The notes below the pieces were generated by a model that saw only the letters and a list, made by a program, of their open reading frames with translations, was not told where the DNA came from and ran no database searches. Positions 49,977 through 59,930 of a DNA stretch of 64,000 nt are shown here, one piece after another. The stretch's first letter is position 1; each line of letters opens with the position of its first letter. Position numbers and translations under genes: made by a program. Source of the DNA: CAVSRC01 sp963762605 (GTDB lineage: Bacteria; Pseudomonadota; Alphaproteobacteria; Rhizobiales; Kaistiaceae); the NCBI GenBank assembly GCA_963762605.1, contig CAVXLJ010000025.1:62001-126000 (forward strand), in the 5' to 3' direction.

Positions 49977-50333
49977 ATGGGCAAGGACGCCATCAACCTC
50001 GCCGACAAGCTCGCGACCTTCACCGAGATCTTCGCGCCGCGGACGCTGGCCGAATATAACGGCCACGACATCATGGTCGCCAAGCTCAAGGGACCCTATG
50101 TCTGGCACAAGCATGACGACACCGACGACTTCTTCCTGGTGCTCAAGGGCCGGCTTTCCATCGAACTCCGCGACCGCACGGTCACACTTCAGCCCGGCGA
50201 GATGTTCATCGTCCCCAAGGGCGTCGAGCACCGGCCGGTCGCCGATGAAGAAGTCCACATCCTGCTGATCGAACCGACCGGCACGCCCAATTCCGGCGAC
50301 CCGGCCACCGCCGCGCCGCGCCGGCTGGCCTAG
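49977..50333 (+). CDS. Cupin-domain protein
   Basis: A 118-residue single-domain cupin. The metal-binding motifs are visible as VWHKHDDTDDFFLVLKG (motif 1) and LQPGEMFIVPKGVEHRP (motif 2). ATG 49977 has a GAGGAGGA ribosome-binding site and lies 11 bases after ftsY, so it is probably cotranscribed. Function unknown. Confidence 0.9.
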   Translation: MGKDAINLADKLATFTEIFAPRTLAEYNGHDIMVAKLKGPYVWHKHDDTDDFFLVLKGRLSIELRDRTVTLQPGEMFIVPKGVEHRPVADEEVHILLIEPTGTPNSGDPATAAPRRLA

Positions 50334-50351
50334 AGGCGAAAGCGACAATCC

Positions 50352-51002
50352 ATGGCCTTCGAACACGCCCCCAACGAACCGCACACGGTGGAAGAGAAGA
50401 AGCTCAATCCCTGGCTCAAGCTGGTGCTCGAGCTGGGGCCGCTCCTGATCTTCTTCTTCGCCAATGCGCGCGGCGAGAAGCTCGCCGCCTCGTGGCCGCT
50501 GATCACGGCGCTCGGCGGGCCGATCTTCTTCGCCACCGCGAGCTTCATCGTGGCGACCGTGCTGGCGCTTGCCATCTCCTATGGGCTCACCCGCCGCCTG
50601 CCGCTGATGCCCTTCGTCACCGCGATCGTGGTGGTCGTCTTCGGCGGGCTCACCCTCTGGCTCCACGACAAGAACTTCATCCAGATGAAGCCCACCATCA
50701 TCTACCTGCTCTTCGGCGGCATCCTGCTCGGCGGCCTCGTCTTCAACCGCTCGCTGCTCGGCTACGTCTTCGACGCGATGTTCAAGCTGTCGGACGAGGG
50801 CTGGCGCAAGCTCACCTTCCGCTGGGGCCTGCTCTTCGTGGCCTTCGCCGTGCTCAACGAAGTCCTGCGCGCCACCGTCTCGTTCGATACCTGGCTCGCC
50901 TTCAAGGTCTTCGGCTTCCTGCCGCTCACCTTCATCTTTGCGCTCGCCCAGATGCCGCTAATCAACAAGCACGCGATCGCCGAGGAGACGGAGGGGTCGT
51001 GA
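50352..51002 (+). CDS. yciB: Inner-membrane septation protein A (YciB/IspZ family)
   Basis: A 216-residue integral membrane protein with about five helices. It contains the family segments LELGPLLIFFFANAR, the LWLHDKNFIQMKPTIIYLLFGGILLGG core and GWRKLTFRWGLLFVAFAVLNEVLRA. The family influences septation and envelope integrity. It is the last gene of the dapF-mtaB-ftsY-cupin run, before the IS insertion. Confidence 0.93.
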   Translation: MAFEHAPNEPHTVEEKKLNPWLKLVLELGPLLIFFFANARGEKLAASWPLITALGGPIFFATASFIVATVLALAISYGLTRRLPLMPFVTAIVVVVFGGLTLWLHDKNFIQMKPTIIYLLFGGILLGGLVFNRSLLGYVFDAMFKLSDEGWRKLTFRWGLLFVAFAVLNEVLRATVSFDTWLAFKVFGFLPLTFIFALAQMPLINKHAIAEETEGS

Positions 51003-51064
51003 GCGAGCGGCCTATCGCCGCCCCCCGTCGCGAAACGCCCGGCGCTATCAGCCTATGGGGCATG

Positions 51065-51131
51065 ACCCCCTCCCGAAGTTCGGCGCGCCAACGCTCGCCG
51101 AACTTCGACCTCCCCTCAAGGGGGAGGTTCG
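51065..51131 (+). repeat. Palindromic repeat element, copy A
   Basis: The element consists of ACCCCCTCCCGAA, a variable hairpin (GTTCGGCG/CGCCGAAC arms), then TTCGACCTCCCCTCAAGG ending in GGGGAGGTT, itself a palindrome. The same ends flank a different hairpin in copy B, the host of the IS at 51219-52441. A related copy lies inside ccmA (55507-55641). Confidence 0.75.
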
Positions 51132-51235
51132 ACAACCGCAAGCGTCGTGCCGGATGACCTGCTCAGATCCTGAGGCCGGCAATCGCCGAATTCTCAAGCG
51201 AACGCAGCAAACTCGGTGAACCTCCCCCTTGAGGG

Positions 51236-52395
51236 CAGGGGAATCGCATATGGCTTGAAGGAATGGGCGAACTGGATTCTTGAGGTGTCTCTCTTGTCTG
51301 TAGGGAGGTGCCGATGGAAGAGTTCAGCGCGGTTTTTGGGACGGTTCCGGATCCTCGTGCGGCCAATGCGCGGCATGATCTGCTGGAGGTCCTGTTCGTA
51401 GCGCTGGCGGCGGTGTTGTGCGGGGCGGAAGACTGCACGGATATGGCGCTGTTCGCCCGCTCCAAACTGCCGTTCTTGCGGCAGGTGGTGTCGCTTGAGC
51501 ACGGGCCGCCGAGCCACGATACCTTCAGCCGGGTGTTCCGGCTGATCGAGCCGGAGCCGTTTGAGGCGGCCTTTGCCCGGTTTTCGCGCGCCTTCGCCCG
51601 GGCTCTTCACGGTGTGGTGGCGATCGACGGCAAGGCGCTGCGCGGTGCCTACGAGCGTGGGCGCAAGGCAACCCCTCTGCACTTGGTCAACGTCTGGGCG
51701 GCGGAAGCCCGGCTGGTCATTGGTCAGCGCGTGGCGCCGCGCCGCAACGAAGTACTGGGAGCCCAGCAGGCCTTGGCACTGCTGCGTTTGGACGGCTGCA
51801 TCGTCACCGCCGATGCCCTGCATTGCCGGGCGGACACGGCCCAGGCCATCCTGGCCAGCGGCGCCGATTACGCCCTGGCAGTCAAAGCCAATCAACCGAC
51901 GCTGCTGGCCCAGGCGCAGGCTTTGGTCGCGGCCGCCGCGCCGCTCGGCCGGGCGATCAGCGGGCCGGCACATGCCCACGACCGGGTCGAAACGCGCACG
52001 GCAATTGTGGTTCCCGCCCTGGGCATGGACTTCCCCGGCCTGGCCGCCGTCGCCCGCGTCGAAACCCACCGCATCACAGCCGGTCTGTCCGAACCGGCCA
52101 TCGTGCGCTGGTTCCTGCTCTCGACCCCACTCGCCGCCGAACGCATGCTCGAAGTCGCTCGCACCCACTGGACCATCGAAAACCAGCTGCACTGGGTCCT
52201 CGATGTCGCCTTCGACGAGGACAGCGTGCGAAGCCGCGCCGACAACGCCCCGCAGAACCTCGCTCTCCTGCGAAAGCTCGCTCTCAACCTCCTCCGCCAA
52301 GACCCCGACAAGGGGTCCATCAAAGGCAAAATCAAACGCGCCGGATGGGACGATGCCTTCCTCCTCCGACTCATCAGCCATATGCGATAGCCCTG
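51236..52395 (+). mobile_element. ISAs1-family insertion sequence, complete
   Basis: A 1160-bp element. The ends are inverted repeats CAGGGGAATCGCATATGGCT (left) and, on the opposite strand, CAGGGCTATCGCATATGGCT (right); both begin CAGGG as is typical for ISAs1. The 10-bp direct repeat CCCTTGAGGG flanks it at 51226-51235 and 52396-52405, a target-site duplication. It carries one transposase gene, whose stop lies inside the right inverted repeat. It is intact and likely recent. Confidence 0.93.
51314..52390 (+). CDS. ISAs1-family transposase
   Basis: A 358-residue DDE transposase. N-terminal DPRAANARHDLLEVLFVALAAVLCGAEDC is the ISAs1 N domain. GVVAIDGKALRGAYERG holds the first catalytic Asp, IVTADALHCRADTAQAI the second, and HWTIENQLHWVLDVAFDEDS the Glu. 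ATG 51314 follows GGGAGG; a GTG two codons earlier is an alternative. The frame is complete with no lesion. Confidence 0.95.
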   Translation: MEEFSAVFGTVPDPRAANARHDLLEVLFVALAAVLCGAEDCTDMALFARSKLPFLRQVVSLEHGPPSHDTFSRVFRLIEPEPFEAAFARFSRAFARALHGVVAIDGKALRGAYERGRKATPLHLVNVWAAEARLVIGQRVAPRRNEVLGAQQALALLRLDGCIVTADALHCRADTAQAILASGADYALAVKANQPTLLAQAQALVAAAAPLGRAISGPAHAHDRVETRTAIVVPALGMDFPGLAAVARVETHRITAGLSEPAIVRWFLLSTPLAAERMLEVARTHWTIENQLHWVLDVAFDEDSVRSRADNAPQNLALLRKLALNLLRQDPDKGSIKGKIKRAGWDDAFLLRLISHMR

Positions 52396-52478
52396 CCCTT
52401 GAGGGGAGGTCGAAATGCCGAAGGCATTTCGGGAGGGGGTGAAGCGCACGCGACAGCGACGAGACTAACGGCCGCCGC

Positions 52479-53066
52479 TCAGCTGCCGGCGGCCTTCGCC
52501 AGCACCTTCTCGATTTCCGGGTTGAGGTCCTTGGCCACCGTCACGTCGGTGAGCGGGCCGATGTATTTCTTGACGATGATGCCGTCGGCCCGGACCAGAT
52601 AGGTCTCCGGCACGCCATAGGCGCCCCAGTCGATGAAGGTGCGCCCGCTCGCGTCGACCCCGATGGCGGCATAGGGGTTGCCCTGATCGTTGAGCAGCGC
52701 CAGCGCGTTTTCCGGCTTGTCCTTGTAGTCGATGCCGACCAGGCGGACACGGCTGTCCTTGGCGATCCTTTCCAGCACCGGGTGCTCCTGCCGGCAGGGC
52801 ACGCACCACGATGCGAAGATGTTGACCAGCGTCAGGTGACCGTCGAGGTCGGCGCGGGAGAGGCCGGGAACGCCGGCACCGGCCAGCGCCGGCAGGGTGA
52901 AGCCGGGCGCCGGCTTGCCGATCAGCACCGAGGGCACGACGTCCGGCCCGGTTTTGGATTCCAGCCGCATCAGGAAGATCGCCGCAAGTCCCGCGAACAG
53001 GATGAGCGGCAGCAGCATGACCGGCCGCAAGCGCCAGCGCTGCGTCGACTGCCGGGCCTCGCTCAT
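52479..53066 (-). CDS. ccmG: Cytochrome c maturation thiol:disulfide oxidoreductase CcmG/DsbE
   Basis: A 195-residue periplasmic thioredoxin-like protein anchored by an N-terminal helix (VMLLPLILFAGLAAIFL, residues 16-32). The active site is WCVPC at 87-91 and the DsbE-specific GVPETYLVRADG with the cis-proline region follows. It reduces apocytochrome c before haem attachment. It overlaps ccmD by four bases. Confidence 0.95.
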   Translation of the reverse strand: MSEARQSTQRWRLRPVMLLPLILFAGLAAIFLMRLESKTGPDVVPSVLIGKPAPGFTLPALAGAGVPGLSRADLDGHLTLVNIFASWCVPCRQEHPVLERIAKDSRVRLVGIDYKDKPENALALLNDQGNPYAAIGVDASGRTFIDWGAYGVPETYLVRADGIIVKKYIGPLTDVTVAKDLNPEIEKVLAKAAGS

Positions 53067-53227
53067 TGCGACCCTCGGGCCGAGCGCCGCCGAATGCCGC
53101 GGGCCTCCAGCTCAGCCAGCCGGCGCCTCTGCAGGCGTCCGTCGAGAACGATCCACACGATCATGCCGACGACCACGACCAGGGTCACCAGATAGGAGGC
53201 GATGATGAAGCCGGCATGGGGCCACAT
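53063..53227 (-). CDS. ccmD: Haem exporter protein CcmD
   Basis: A 54-residue single-pass protein: MWPHAGFIIASYLVTLVVVV and the rest of the helix, then a basic cytoplasmic tail (RLQRRRLAELEARG). The pattern and place between ccmC and ccmG identify CcmD, which releases haem-loaded CcmE from CcmABC. Confidence 0.9.
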   Translation of the reverse strand: MWPHAGFIIASYLVTLVVVVGMIVWIVLDGRLQRRRLAELEARGIRRRSARGSQ

Positions 53228-53232
53228 GAAGC

Positions 53233-53967
53233 TCAGCCTCCGGCCCCGGAGGCAGCGGCGATCTCCAGCGTGTGCACGCGCCGGCGCAGGATCTCGTTGC
53301 GGATCGCCATGGCCAGCAGCGCCGCGAACATCAGCGTCATCGCGCCCATCATCACGAAGAGCGGGATGAGCATGGTGATGTCGATGGTCGGCCCGCCCAT
53401 GCGGAAGATGCTGTCGCCCTGGTGCAGCGTGTTCCACCAGTCGACCGAGAACTTGATGATCGGCAGGTTGATCGTGCCGACCAGGGTGAGCACCGCCGCC
53501 GCCCGTGCCGCCCGGCCGGGATCGGGCATCGCCTGCCACAGCGCAATCAGGCCGAGATACATGATGAGCAGCACCAGCTCGGACGTGAGCCGCGCATCCC
53601 ACACCCAATAGGTGCCCCACATCGGCTTGCCCCACAGCGCGCCGGTGACCAGCGCGATGAAGGTGAAGGCGGCGCCGAGCGGCGCGGCGCTCTTGGCCGT
53701 CACGTCGGCCAGCGGATGGCGCCAGACCAGCGTGCCCAGCGAGGCCACCGCCATCACGCCATAGGCGAGCATGGACAGCCAGGCCGCCGGCACGTGGATG
53801 AACATGATGCGCACCGTCTCGCCCTGCTGGTAATCCGGCGGCGCCTCGAAGAAGGACAGGTAGAGGCCGGCGGCAAGCAGGGCGAGCGCAGCCCCCCACA
53901 GGAGCGGCAGCGCCCGGCCGGAATAGCCGAGGAATCGGGTCGGATTGGCGAGGTCGACGATGGCCAT
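53233..53967 (-). CDS. ccmC: Haem exporter/handling protein CcmC
   Basis: A 244-residue protein with six transmembrane helices and the tryptophan-rich WWD-type motif WGTYWVWDARLTSELVL, plus histidines in FIHVPAAW and DWWNTLHQGDS that bind haem. It loads haem on CcmE. It is followed by ccmD five bases later. A gene on the opposite strand separates it from ccmB, unusual for the operon. Confidence 0.96.
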   Translation of the reverse strand: MAIVDLANPTRFLGYSGRALPLLWGAALALLAAGLYLSFFEAPPDYQQGETVRIMFIHVPAAWLSMLAYGVMAVASLGTLVWRHPLADVTAKSAAPLGAAFTFIALVTGALWGKPMWGTYWVWDARLTSELVLLIMYLGLIALWQAMPDPGRAARAAAVLTLVGTINLPIIKFSVDWWNTLHQGDSIFRMGGPTIDITMLIPLFVMMGAMTLMFAALLAMAIRNEILRRRVHTLEIAAASGAGG

Positions 53968-54096
53968 CAGGAGGTTCTAGAGATGGAATGTGGCTGGAGC
54001 AATCCGCCCTGCCATACGGGCGCCATGCTCGACCGAGATATGATCCGCCGGACGCCCTCGGGCTATGGAGCCCCACGTCCGACCAAAGGGGTGGCT

Positions 54097-54444
54097 ATGC
54101 GCGCTATTTTGTCCGTTCTCATCCTCGTCTCCACCGTCGCGGCGGCCGCCGCGGCGCAGCCAGACGACGTCATCCGCCAGAAGATCGTGGGAAGCTGGGG
54201 CCAGTCTTCGACCTGCGAGGACGGCCACCTCACCTTCAAGGCCGACGGCACGTTCGAATCCAAGGGTACCGGGGATCCGGCCGGCACCGCCGGCACCTAC
54301 AGCATCGACCAGGGGCATCTTTCCGGCCATATCGGCGAGTCCAGCATGGAAGTCGTGTCGGTCGATTTCGACGGCGACACATTGGTGATCGACGACGGCA
54401 GCGGCAATCCGGAGCGCCTCGACCGCTGCCCGACGGCGCAATAG
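54097..54444 (+). CDS. Small secreted protein, lipocalin-like, in antisense between ccmC and ccmB
   Basis: A 115-residue protein with a signal peptide (MRAILSVLILVSTVAAAAAA) and a mature domain with the VGSWG start and GHLTFKADGTFESKG, TYSIDQGHLSGHI and FDGDTLVIDD strands, reminiscent of small lipocalin-like beta barrels. Two cysteines (STCEDG, DRCP) may pair. It stands on the plus strand within the ccm operon. Function unknown. Confidence 0.65.
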   Translation: MRAILSVLILVSTVAAAAAAQPDDVIRQKIVGSWGQSSTCEDGHLTFKADGTFESKGTGDPAGTAGTYSIDQGHLSGHIGESSMEVVSVDFDGDTLVIDDGSGNPERLDRCPTAQ

Positions 54445-54448
54445 GTCC

Positions 54449-55117
54449 TTATTCCATCCCGATCCTGAGCGCGGCGGCGCCGGCAACCGGCGCCACCACC
54501 GCGCTCACCAGCGTCAGCGCCACCAGGATGGCGAGCGGCGGCGTCAGCGGCATCGGCCCGCTCACCGCATAGGTGGCGCTCACCCCGAAGATCAGAACCG
54601 GGATGGTGAAGGGCAGCACCAGAACGGCAGCCAGCAGGCCGCCGCGCCCGAGCGCGGTCAACAGCGCCGCGCCGATGGCGCCGATCAGCGTCAGCGCCGG
54701 CGAGCCCAGGAGCAGCGTCAGGGTCGTCACGCCGAGCGCCTGGGGTTCCATGCCGAGCAAGAGCCCCAGCACCGGGCTGATGACCACCAGCGGCAGCGCG
54801 GTGGCAACCCAGGCGCCGGCACATTTGGCCAGCACCGTCACCTCCAGCGGCAGGCCGGACAGCGCCAGCAGGTCGAGCGTGCCGTCGTCCTTGTCCTCGC
54901 CGAACAGCCGGTCGAGGCCGAGGAGTGTCGCCAGCAACGCCCCGATCCACAGCATGGCCGGCCCGATCCGCGCCAGAAGCTTGAGATCGGGCCCGACCCC
55001 GAAGGGGACCACGGTGACCACCGCGACGAAGAACACCAGGCCGACGAACGCACCGCCGCCACTTTTCAGCGACAGGCGCGCCGTCTGCCCGGAGATGGCG
55101 AGGAAGCCGGCGATCAT
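54449..55117 (-). CDS. ccmB: Haem exporter membrane subunit CcmB
   Basis: A 222-residue protein with six hydrophobic helices, the membrane component of the CcmAB ABC transporter. Characteristic stretches are LLARIGPAMLWIGALLATLLGLDRLF near helix 2 and the DDGTLDLLALSGLPLEVTVLAK loop. Its ATG overlaps the ccmA stop by four bases. Confidence 0.95.
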   Translation of the reverse strand: MIAGFLAISGQTARLSLKSGGGAFVGLVFFVAVVTVVPFGVGPDLKLLARIGPAMLWIGALLATLLGLDRLFGEDKDDGTLDLLALSGLPLEVTVLAKCAGAWVATALPLVVISPVLGLLLGMEPQALGVTTLTLLLGSPALTLIGAIGAALLTALGRGGLLAAVLVLPFTIPVLIFGVSATYAVSGPMPLTPPLAILVALTLVSAVVAPVAGAAALRIGME

Positions 55118-55827
55118 GGCGCCCCCAGGGTCAGCGTCGCCGCCGGCTTGACCGGCAGGTCGCGATGGGTGGCGGCGATCGCCATGCCGCCGCCGGCCAG
55201 GTGATCGGCAATCAGCCGGCCGAGCCCGGCTTCAGCAGCGGCGTCGAGCGCGGTTGCCGGCTCGTCCAGCAGCCACAGCACCCGCCGCTTGACCAGAAGC
55301 CGCGCCAGCGCCACCCGCCGCCGCTGGCCGGCCGAAAGCGCCGAGGCGTGCAGATCACCGAGCGGCTCGAGGCCGACCGCCTCCAGCGCCCCGTCGACAT
55401 CGCCGCCGCCCCAAAGTTTCCGCCAGAAGTCCAGGTTCTGCCGCACCGTCAGGCCCGGCTTGAGGGCATCCAGATGGCCCAGATAGTGGGCGTTCTCGCC
55501 AAGAGCCGCATACTCCATCCCTCCCCGTTCCGGGGAGGGGGGACCGCGCGAAGCGCGGTGGGTGGGGTCGCCCCGATCGACCCCCTCCGGTCGGGCTTCG
55601 CCCGACCACCTCCCCCTTTCAGGGGGAGGATCAGAAGAAGCCTCCAGCACCACCGTGCCGGCGGCGGGCTTGAGCAGTCCGGCGACCAGCCTGAGCAAAG
55701 TCGACTTGCCGGCGCCGTTAGGGCCCGTGACGGCGAGAAGCGCACCGGTGCCCAGCGTAAAGGAAAGATCGGCGAAGACCGGGCGCCCGCCGCGCACTGC
55801 CGCCAGACCGCTTGCCGTCAGGCGCAT
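55114..55827 (-). CDS. ccmA: Haem exporter ATP-binding subunit CcmA with repeat-derived insertion
   Basis: A 237-residue ABC ATPase. Walker A is GPNGAGKST at residues 35-43, the signature is LSAGQRRRVALARLL and Walker B is LWLLDEPATALD. ENAHYLGHLDALKPGLTV is the CcmA-specific segment. Between VVLE and ALGENAHY, about 45 residues (63-107, Pro/Arg/Gly-rich) come from an in-frame copy of the palindromic repeat family (55507-55641); typical CcmA proteins have only a few residues here. ATG 55827 is used; upstream codons are not conserved. It is the ATPase of the CcmABCD haem-release complex. Confidence 0.93.
   Translation of the reverse strand: MRLTASGLAAVRGGRPVFADLSFTLGTGALLAVTGPNGAGKSTLLRLVAGLLKPAAGTVVLEASSDPPPERGRWSGEARPEGVDRGDPTHRASRGPPSPERGGMEYAALGENAHYLGHLDALKPGLTVRQNLDFWRKLWGGGDVDGALEAVGLEPLGDLHASALSAGQRRRVALARLLVKRRVLWLLDEPATALDAAAEAGLGRLIADHLAGGGMAIAATHRDLPVKPAATLTLGAP
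55507..55641 (-). repeat. Palindromic repeat element inside ccmA, copy C
   Basis: The stretch holds GACCCCCTCCGG, a hairpin GTCGGG-CTTCG-CCCGAC, and CCACCTCCCCCTTTCAGGGG, the same plan as copies A and B, plus a second GC-rich hairpin set (CCGCGCGAAGCGCGG). It is read through in frame and adds about 45 codons to ccmA. Confidence 0.75.
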
Positions 55828-56054
55828 GGCGACACGCGCCCCGCATTGCACCGGCAGGCGCCAATCCCGATGCATCCCCCGGCGGAATTCCGCTTGAGCC
55901 CGGCGCCGTCCGCCCCTTGATCGTCTGGTATCGCCATCCAGTTTTCACTATAAGGCCCGCGACCCATCCCGTCGCCACCGGAACCGGTCCGGTGCGCCGC
56001 ATTATCCCGCCGTCGCGGCGGCGGGCACTTCACTGAATCAAGGAGTATCAGGAC

Positions 56055-58788
<2,734 letters not shown>

Positions 58789-58944
58789 GCTTGCAGCTTT
58801 GAGATCACGGGCGCGTTCTTGGCCGCGCGCCCGCTCTCAAGCGAACGTGACTCGAACTTGACCCCCCTTGGCCATAGGTTGACGGTGGGCGGCTTGGGCT
58901 GACCGGAGCATCCGGCGCCCTCCTGGATGACACGCGCAGGCTTC

Positions 58945-59727
58945 ATGAAGACGACGATTTCAGCGATTGCTTTCGGCGGCCTGGTCGCCGGCGCGATACT
59001 TGGCGCCGGCCCGGCCGCTGCCCAGTCGACGGGAGCCGAGATCAAGGGGGTCGTCGAGCTGTTCACCAGCCAGGGCTGTTCGTCCTGCCCGCCGGCCGAC
59101 AAAGTGCTCGGCCAGTTGGCCGAGCGCAAGGACCTGTTGGCGCTATCCTACAACGTCGATATCTGGGACATGCTTGGCTGGAAGGACACGCTGGCAAACC
59201 ACGACTACACCGTGCGCCAGCGCAACTATACTGATGCGCAGGGCGCCGGGGTCTATACGCCGCAGGCGGTGATCGACGGCCGCACCAACGTGACCCCCAG
59301 CAAGGACCATCCGGACATCAAAGAGCTGATCGTCGCGGCACTGGCCAAATATTCCGACGGCCTGCCGGTGCATCTGTCGCTGTCCTCGACCGGCGACGCC
59401 ATCACCGTCAACATCGACGCCGCCGACCCGGCCGCCAAAGCTCAGATGCCGCACGCCACCCTGTGGCTGGTGATGTACGACCGCTCGGTCACCGTGCCGA
59501 TCGGCCGCGGGGAGAATAGCGGCCGCACGATCACCTACAGCAATGTGGTCAGGAAGCTCCGCCCGATCGCCATGTGGAAGGGCGAGCAGATGTCGGTCGA
59601 TCTGCCCAAGAGCGAGATCAAGCAGGCCGACGTCAACCGCTGCGCCGTGCTCTTGCAGGCCGAGACCAAGGACGGCCTGCCCGGGCCGATCCTCGGTGCC
59701 GCCACCATCGACATGACCGGGACGTAG
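58945..59727 (+). CDS. DUF1223 family secreted protein
   Basis: A 260-residue protein with a signal peptide (MKTTISAIAFGGLVAGAILGA ... AAAQS) and a DUF1223 thioredoxin-like domain: VVELFTSQGCSSCPPADKVLG with a CSSC pair, the WDMLGWKDTLAN segment and VYTPQAVIDG with the cis-proline-like element. It is probably a periplasmic thiol protein. ATG 58945 is preferred; an ATG six codons earlier is possible. Confidence 0.85.
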   Translation: MKTTISAIAFGGLVAGAILGAGPAAAQSTGAEIKGVVELFTSQGCSSCPPADKVLGQLAERKDLLALSYNVDIWDMLGWKDTLANHDYTVRQRNYTDAQGAGVYTPQAVIDGRTNVTPSKDHPDIKELIVAALAKYSDGLPVHLSLSSTGDAITVNIDAADPAAKAQMPHATLWLVMYDRSVTVPIGRGENSGRTITYSNVVRKLRPIAMWKGEQMSVDLPKSEIKQADVNRCAVLLQAETKDGLPGPILGAATIDMTGT

Positions 59728-59732
59728 AGCGA

Positions 59733-59923
59733 GGCAGTCGGCAATCGGCAGTCGGCAATCGATTGCCTCTCGCCGACCCCGCACTCGATCGATAGCCCGG
59801 ATAGAGTTCAAGGCTCCATGCGGGCCACGGTAAACTGAATCCGTGCCCGGAGAGTAAGGTGAACCGAGGCGATCGACATTGGACAGTCGACTGTCGACTG
59901 CCGACTGCCGATTACCGACTGCC
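59733..59923. repeat. Intergenic 29-bp inverted repeat built of tandem CAGTCGGCAATCG units
   Basis: The arm at 59733-59761 (tandem GGCAGTCGGCAATC units) and the arm at 59895-59923, inverted, match at 27 of 29 positions. They enclose about 130 bases between the DUF1223 and htpG genes. Further GACTGTCGACTG units extend the right arm. No gene is inside; it may be a small non-autonomous element or fold-back structure. Confidence 0.6.
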
Positions 59924-59930
59924 GGGCTTC

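Larger units (their letters stand above)
51219..52441 (-). repeat. Palindromic repeat element, copy B, interrupted by the IS
   Basis: Removing the IS and one copy of its 10-bp target duplication joins 51219-51235 to 52406-52441 and restores the palindromic repeat in the opposite orientation to copy A: AACCTCCCCCTTGAGG, GGAGGTCGAA, a hairpin ATGCC-GAAG-GCAT, and TTCGGGAGGGGGTGAAG. Confidence 0.75.

Noticed and set aside
51003..51235. Short coding frames after yciB, such as the frame continuing 50492-51157
   Set aside because: They run through the palindromic repeat element and have no independent start signal.
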